Below are positions 32,001-36,803 of a stretch of DNA of 36,803 nucleotides, one piece after another. The stretch is from Perkinsus chesapeaki (taxonomy: Eukaryota; Perkinsozoa; Perkinsida; Perkinsidae): the NCBI GenBank assembly GCA_013115145.1, contig JAAPAO010000359.1:1-36803 (forward strand), given 5' to 3'. Position 1 is the stretch's first letter; the number at the start of each line of letters is the position of its first letter. The notes under the pieces are model-generated. The model worked only from the letters and a program-made list of their open reading frames with translations. It did no database searches and was not told the DNA's origin. Both the position numbers and the translations under genes were made by a program.

Positions 32001-34046
32001 GCTCGCTTGCAATTAGCACTCTCGGTGCAGTTACTTCACTAAGCGACTTCTTTGTCGGTGTGCTCCCCTGGCACTCTTCGCCGACCTTCATGGACACTCC
32101 CGAAAGCTGAACTGGTTCTCTTATGGATGTCTTCCACCTAGGAAGCCTCGCAGGAGAGGAGGAGTTCCTCCTTTTACTCCTCCACCAGACATGAGAACCC
32201 GCGACGCTGTATGTATCGGGGCTCCTATCGGGGGTCAGATATTTATGTATAGTATTATATCATTTTATCAATATACTCATTAGGTCTTATCATAGATTGA
32301 GGCTACTAGCTTTTGTTTTATTAAGAGTTATGAAACCATTATTTGCTTTATTAGAAGCTTTATTAACTTCATAGATATAATTAAATAGATAATATAGAGT
32401 ATATTAGATAATACTAGCCCAGGTGCTCCTGCCTTTGCTACTTGCCAAACTCTCACCAACATTCAGTCTGAAGGACTGCTTCTTCCACATGCAACCTCAG
32501 AAGGAGTCCACAGCAAGGATCACAATGTAGGCAGAAGGAGAAGAAGAAGCTGGTATGATAATTATTCGGCAGTTACAAGGAGCTCACCCTCCCTAAGTGT
32601 ATGACTGTCGAGATATCTTTTTGTGGATCTAGCGAGAGGCAATTCGCAATTAAGGATTACTTGAACATTGGCAAGGAGATCGCCATGGCTCTTGCCGAGA
32701 TGATGTCGGTTTTGGGCCTACTCAGTGATGTAACATTCCTCTCATAGTGATTCCTCCACCGAGCTCCCCGATGGAATAACAGAACTCACCATTAAGAAAT
32801 ACATTAAACAGGCGGAAAGCGCAGCAGCAAATGATGCTGGTAGGTCAGAACTTTCAAGTTGGAGGAGTTACTGTTGAACGACACATTTTCCAGGAAGCGA
32901 CTCTGATCCGGAAGCCGACCTCAAGCGACCACCTGCCGGACCACTCGTCAAAGGACCGAGTGCAGCAGCCCAGGCGGCCGGCATTAAGTCAAGTCGAGTG
33001 GAAGCTCAGGATAATGGCAACAAAGACTCGACTGTGGCGCGCGGTCTGATTCTCGCATTAGGCTTGGATCCTTCCTGTGTTGTTACATTCCCGATGTAGG
33101 CCTAGGACTGACGAATACGTCGAGGTCGAGCTCGCAGCGTGTCATTCGTCCTTCACTCAAGACTAGCACAGTCGCCTTCGGTGAGTCTCGGGAGTTCACC
33201 TTCCCAAGGTACTTCCTAATTGATGGGTAGCCTTAGGCCCATCGAACGACCCATCTGACAAGCCCTTCGAAAGCTTGACTGCTCTGCGACGAAGTCGTAG
33301 CGCAGTATCACGGGGTGCCGTTGCTGGCGATGATTCTCTCAAGCTGCCACGAGGTCTACTTTACAGCAATCCCATGCTATTATTTGCATTTCACTTTTCA
33401 ACACCGTTTTAGGCTTATCTGGCGAACCATCCGTTGCGTCTCTGACGACAGTGGAGCTCGGTCAAGAGACTTTTAGCTTTGGAGAGAACAGGACAGTCGG
33501 GCATCGATCGGATCGGGCACTGATGTTCGCGCAGGCCCCTAAGCTTGCACTACTATCAGTACTCTTCTGTGGAGGGATGCTATATTAATTGGTTTGTCAG
33601 GGCAATACCTGTGTGGTGCGGAGCCACCCGCAGGGAACAGGAGGTCTTATGTTGTTACCTTCTGCCGCATCTACTCCTCTTCGGTGAGTCTGTTGTATGC
33701 ATTCGATGTACCCTCCCATAAGGTTCCCCGCAGCGGCAACAGGAAGAAGATCCCGGCCGGGACCTAAACAATACGACGATAGAGGATCTGTGGTCAACGC
33801 TGCATTCGGTCGTTCCGTTATCACTCGATTACCGCGTCTCAAGGAGATTGTCAGGGGCAAAGATGACAAGGAAGGCAGAAAGGTTCTCACTATTATCTTA
33901 TGGGGATATATTATGGTTTTATTCTGTAGTTCACTAACCTAAGTCAAGTGATGCAAGCTGGCTCTGGTCCGTCGCTTATCCCCAGAGTCGATGACGATGA
34001 CGAGGCTACTCTACTAGTCCCTCCAGCATCTCCCGCGAATAAGTGA
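29002..34046 (+). CDS. Cytosolic carboxypeptidase (M14, CCP/Nna1 family), many exons
   Basis: Zinc carboxypeptidase of the type that removes glutamates from tubulin tails. Resolved exons are 30402-30507, 30581-30615, ~31152-31269, 31315-31465, 31713-31823, 31866-31978, 32031-32208, 32423-32526, 32573-32729, 32764-32839 and 32894 onward. The CCP N-domain shows 'FESRFESGNLQTAVKVGDME' and 'NTQWFYFRVSNLRK'. Catalytic parts are 'YPYTLTRLHDF', 'PLCRTLAGNRVDVLTITS', 'VHPGES' (Zn His and Glu), 'MLNPDGVVLGNYRANLSGRD', 'DLHGHSRKLN' (Zn His), 'FSLKDCFFHMQ', 'KESTARI' and 'CMTVEISFCGS' (catalytic Glu). All ligands are present. The N-terminal ~140 codons from ATG 29002 are very basic and Ser-rich. Exons before 30225 and after 33100 are only partly resolved. 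The last likely coding segment ends at TGA 34044-34046 (LLVPPASPANK). A 214-bp AT-rich intron lies at 32209-32422. Confidence 0.85.
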
Positions 34047-34721
34047 TTCTATTCCCATGATGTGGTGTTCACTAATTAGCAATGCTTTTCCACGCAGAGG
34101 CAGTCGCTAGAGTGCTTAACATTCCCTATACGAGGTTTTCTAGCCGCCCCAGTCAAAGCTACATGACACGAAAGGAACATACGACTGGTGAGTTATAGGG
34201 GAGAAAGGCTACAGGGAGCGGCTGTGACTGACCGATGCGTAAAATGGCTAACGAGTGCCCTAGCAAGTCGCGGCTCTCTATTATTTATAGAGTGCCCCAT
34301 GCTGAGTATCGGCACGGTGGTTGCCAAAGTTAGTTTTGATCAATGAAAAGCGGAGTGACTTGAAGCGCACGAACGAGTTTTAGCATTCGCTTTGTGTAGT
34401 TCCAGAATGCTCACGCCTCCTTGGGACGAGTGAGAAACAATGTAAAGAAATGGCCGAACGACCTATTTCCGGTACGACTTGACCCTAAAGTTCCAGACTC
34501 GCCTCGAGAGCTTACTTTGACACGGAAGGAAAAGGGTTAAAGAGTTCGACATGAAACGAACGCCCCGAAATGTCAAGCCTCAATATGTGCTGCCTCTAAG
34601 CCTGCCGCTACTCCGTGGAGATTGTACTGCAAGCGATTGAACTTTCTGACATCGAGTAAGGATAATATCAAGATACTGAGGAACCTTGACCGCCTTCACG
34701 AAAGACACTGGCGCGATCATC

Positions 34722-34736
34722 CCCGTAGGCTACGGG
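34722..34736. repeat. Perfect inverted repeat, arms 7, loop 1
   Basis: CCCGTAG-G-CTACGGG. Confidence 0.95.
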
Positions 34737-34940
34737 CCGTAGCTGCCTTTACTCGGAACTGAACATTCACTCATCTGACCAATAACGGCACGCGCGCCTA
34801 TTGAATAGTCACGGAACTATACAAGTGGGAACTTGGCATGGCAGGCGACGCTGAAACCTTCCCGAGACCGGAACGGAAAAGTGAGCAGATGGAGTCTTAT
34901 GGCGGCCGACAATTTGCACGTCTTGTTAAGCCAGCCGCAG

Positions 34941-34955
34941 CCTGCGGCCCGCAGG
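34941..34955. repeat. Perfect inverted repeat, arms 7, loop 1
   Basis: CCTGCGG-C-CCGCAGG. Confidence 0.95.
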
Positions 34956-35283
34956 ACTTGAGACCAACAGCATAATGGCGTCGGCATACAACTAAGTTTT
35001 GCACCACCCAATAGGTATCTCACAGCGCGCTAGGGCGAGCGATAGCCATCCAACTCGACAGTTTTCCTGTCCTAGCCCTTTTCGTAGCAATAACAGTAGC
35101 ACTCCTCGAGTTGTAGTCGCCATCTCACGTTACACGCAATATCTTGTGCTACACATGAACGGATTACCGATTATCGCGAGTCGGAGGAGGCATGAATGAT
35201 CGACAAGTGGACTCCTGAAGTCTTATCCTTAGTCTTAGTCTGGACTCTTATCCTGAAGTGGACCTAAAGCACGGGGTTGCCAG

Positions 35284-35338
35284 CAGCAACTTGCCGCTAC
35301 AATCACTAAGATAGTCGATAGCAAACTATCGGTTGCTG
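35284..35338. repeat. Nested inverted repeats
   Basis: Inner CGATAG-caaa-CTATCG at 35316-35331; outer CAGCAAC at 35284-35290 pairs with GTTGCTG at 35332-35338. Confidence 0.85.
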
Positions 35339-35401
35339 TACGCCCGAATGATGACGCGTGCTACAAGTATGGGCACCGATATAACTTAGACTAATGTAGG
35401 A

Positions 35402-35416
35402 GTCCTATAATAGGAC
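35402..35416. repeat. Perfect inverted repeat, arms 7, loop 1
   Basis: GTCCTAT-A-ATAGGAC. Confidence 0.95.
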
Positions 35417-35660
35417 GGAATTACTACGATAGATGAAGATAACACAGGACGCATAAACTTTATACGGAGCTATGCCTTATAGTACAAAAGCCGGGATGGC
35501 TTATCGATAGCATAGCGAGGCGTCGCGGTTGTGAAATAGGCGATTGATCGTAGTGAGTGTTACACCTTTCCAGCCGTTGCGTACGCGGAGTGTAACGACA
35601 CAACGTGTATAACGCACGCGTGCAGTATCCTAACGAAGCCGATCGATGCGACGACCGAGA

Positions 35661-35677
35661 GATCGTTCCTAACGATC
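35661..35677. repeat. Perfect inverted repeat, arms 7, loop 3
   Basis: GATCGTT-CCT-AACGATC. Confidence 0.95.
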
Positions 35678-35786
35678 ATGCTTCATGCGGAGCAGGAATG
35701 TACCGCTGGCATGATTCATTCATTTGAACCACTCCACCTCCGACCCGGGAGATGTGCGTGGGTACATCAAATATATGTTAAAGCTT

Positions 35787-35807
35787 AGCCTTAAAGCCTT
35801 TAAGGCT
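35787..35807. repeat. Perfect inverted repeat, arms 9, loop 3
   Basis: AGCCTTAAA pairs with TTTAAGGCT around a GCC loop. It is the longest perfect arm in the stretch. Confidence 0.95.
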
Positions 35808-35843
35808 GTAGCAGAGCCGCTGTACACGCGCGCATAACAGCGA

Positions 35844-35860
35844 ACTTCACTAAGTGAAGT
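35844..35860. repeat. Perfect inverted repeat, arms 8, loop 1
   Basis: ACTTCACT-A-AGTGAAGT. Confidence 0.95.
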
Positions 35861-36092
35861 GTTATCGCTTGTGGCAACAGAGTTTGTCACTCGGTATCAT
35901 GTCTGGTCGATCAAGTCCGCGCCCTGTGTTTTCTTACCCCACACTCGTGTCACGGACCGGACCTTGAACTATAAAGAAGCAGCAGTGCCACTAACGCTGG
36001 CAATACTCGGCATTCCAGGCCAGCCTTGAAGGTCTCGAAAATTTCACCTTGATGCGCTGGAAAGTTTGCAGTACAGATCCATGTCACGGCGT

Positions 36093-36109
36093 AGTGCGCC
36101 AGGCGCACT
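36093..36109. repeat. Perfect inverted repeat, arms 8, loop 1
   Basis: AGTGCGCC-A-GGCGCACT. Confidence 0.95.
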
Positions 36110-36458
36110 TTTGTGCTGCTTATTGTGCGAGGTACAAACTGTACGCCGGTCGCCGGGCGGAATATACGACGTTAACGATAATTTGAACCTGCGCGCAACA
36201 TGAATCAATTTGCAATACAAACACGGATGCCGGGGATAGTAGGCAGCTTAGGCGCTCAACACGCATCGGAGGGCATTGCCCCGTCAAAGTCCGCTCCACT
36301 GCACCAGTGAGGCCGCGGGAAATTATGTGCAATATTGTTCATGGCGTGGGGCTCTAAGGACTGAATGAGAGCTATGCTGAAGTGCTATAGATGCTTTTAT
36401 TTTCTGTGTGTTTCAGGTTGGCCATCGCTTATCTTAATCGAGCGGGTATTCTCCTGTA

Positions 36459-36803
36459 ATGGACATCGTTCTGTGCGCCCTTCTCGCGGCTATCTTCACC
36501 GCTTTGAATGCCTCGGCTCAGTCGGATTGGTGTAAAACTCACAAAGCGAGAGATATTTACTCTAAAGAAACCCTCGGAGAACACTTCTTGCCTGAAGGTG
36601 GTATGAGAATGGTGGACTTTGCCTTTGATAATAACGGTAACTGGTTTGTTGCTGGAGAAGAGATGACAACAGGTCTCTACAAAGCTTGGCGTGTGGCTTA
36701 CTCGGCGAAGAAGACTGACTTAGTCTTCGACGGCCGTGCCGAGTCGATTGACGTGTACTACCAGAGGGCTGATGCAACCTTTGTCTTTGCCATTGTTGAC
36801 AAT
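36459..36803 (+). CDS. Secreted protein, 5' part only (runs off the window)
   Basis: The open frame from ATG 36459 stays open to the last base, 115 codons. The first ~21 residues are a classic signal peptide (MDIVLCALLAAIFTALNASA, then QSDW). The mature part has alternating short strands with 'VDFAFDNNGNWFVAGEE', 'YKAWRVAYSAKKTDLVF' and 'ADATFVFAIVDN'. This looks like the start of a beta-propeller-like or other all-beta secreted protein, but I cannot name the family. The 3' part lies outside the window. The upstream TTTCAG at 36411-36416 could be a splice acceptor, so a 5' untranslated exon is possible. Confidence 0.7.
   Translation, partial: MDIVLCALLAAIFTALNASAQSDWCKTHKARDIYSKETLGEHFLPEGGMRMVDFAFDNNGNWFVAGEEMTTGLYKAWRVAYSAKKTDLVFDGRAESIDVYYQRADATFVFAIVDN

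Larger units (their letters stand above)
34047..36458. other. 2.4-kb gene-free stretch with many perfect inverted repeats
   Basis: No open frame longer than about 70 codons, no domain and no splice-linked exons. I looked for tRNA, 5S and snRNA hallmarks and saw none. The stretch is dense in short perfect inverted repeats with tiny loops, the strongest of which are listed separately. It separates the carboxypeptidase from a secreted-protein gene on the same strand. Confidence 0.6.

Noticed and set aside
34047-36458. tRNA, 5S rRNA or snRNA genes in the palindrome-rich stretch
   Set aside because: The hairpins have 1-3 base loops and no B-box-like GGTTCRA, 5S or U6 core sequences were seen.

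Overview
The window is nuclear DNA from an intron-rich, gene-dense protist. It carries eukaryotic genes split by short GT-AG introns, mostly about 39-110 bp, which I joined by matching splice phase to protein-family alignment. A 2,066-codon intronless lipid-transfer-type gene, a Dabb-domain gene family, a tubulin-tail carboxypeptidase, dynein light chain and two sequences resembling the dinoflagellate/perkinsozoan spliced leader point to a myzozoan alveolate, most likely Perkinsus or a relative. This placement is inference; no rRNA or organelle marker is present.

Layout. 1-3.5 kb: a 27-bp minisatellite, then two minus-strand spliced genes, a FAIM1-like protein and a cap-binding eIF4E. 4.0-12.6 kb: three plus-strand genes. 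These are an intronless protein kinase, the intronless giant bridge-like lipid-transfer protein (BLTP2/FMP27/Hobbit-like) and a small spliced membrane protein. 13.1-24.8 kb: an unbroken minus-strand block holding an aspartyl/asparaginyl beta-hydroxylase, several small proteins, four paralogous Dabb-domain genes and the translation factor eIF3d. 25.3-36.8 kb: a plus-strand block with a NEK-like kinase, dynein light chain LC8 and a cytosolic carboxypeptidase of more than a dozen exons. After that comes about 2.4 kb without genes but rich in perfect short inverted repeats, and then the start of a secreted protein cut by the window edge.

Functional links are loose: two translation-initiation factors (eIF4E, eIF3d), two cytoskeletal/ciliary functions next to each other (LC8, tubulin deglutamylase-type carboxypeptidase), two protein kinases and a local Dabb family. 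The points I found most worth following are the gene-conversion tract between two Dabb genes, an identical 19-nt element next to two splice acceptors of eIF3d, the giant gene without an ATG for its hydrophobic N-terminus and with spliced-leader-like sequence at its start, a shared 5' block with a 13-nt spliced-leader match, the inverted-repeat cluster at 34.7-36.1 kb, and an eIF4E with Tyr in the place of a cap-stacking Trp. Exon borders are read by eye and have not been tested against transcripts.
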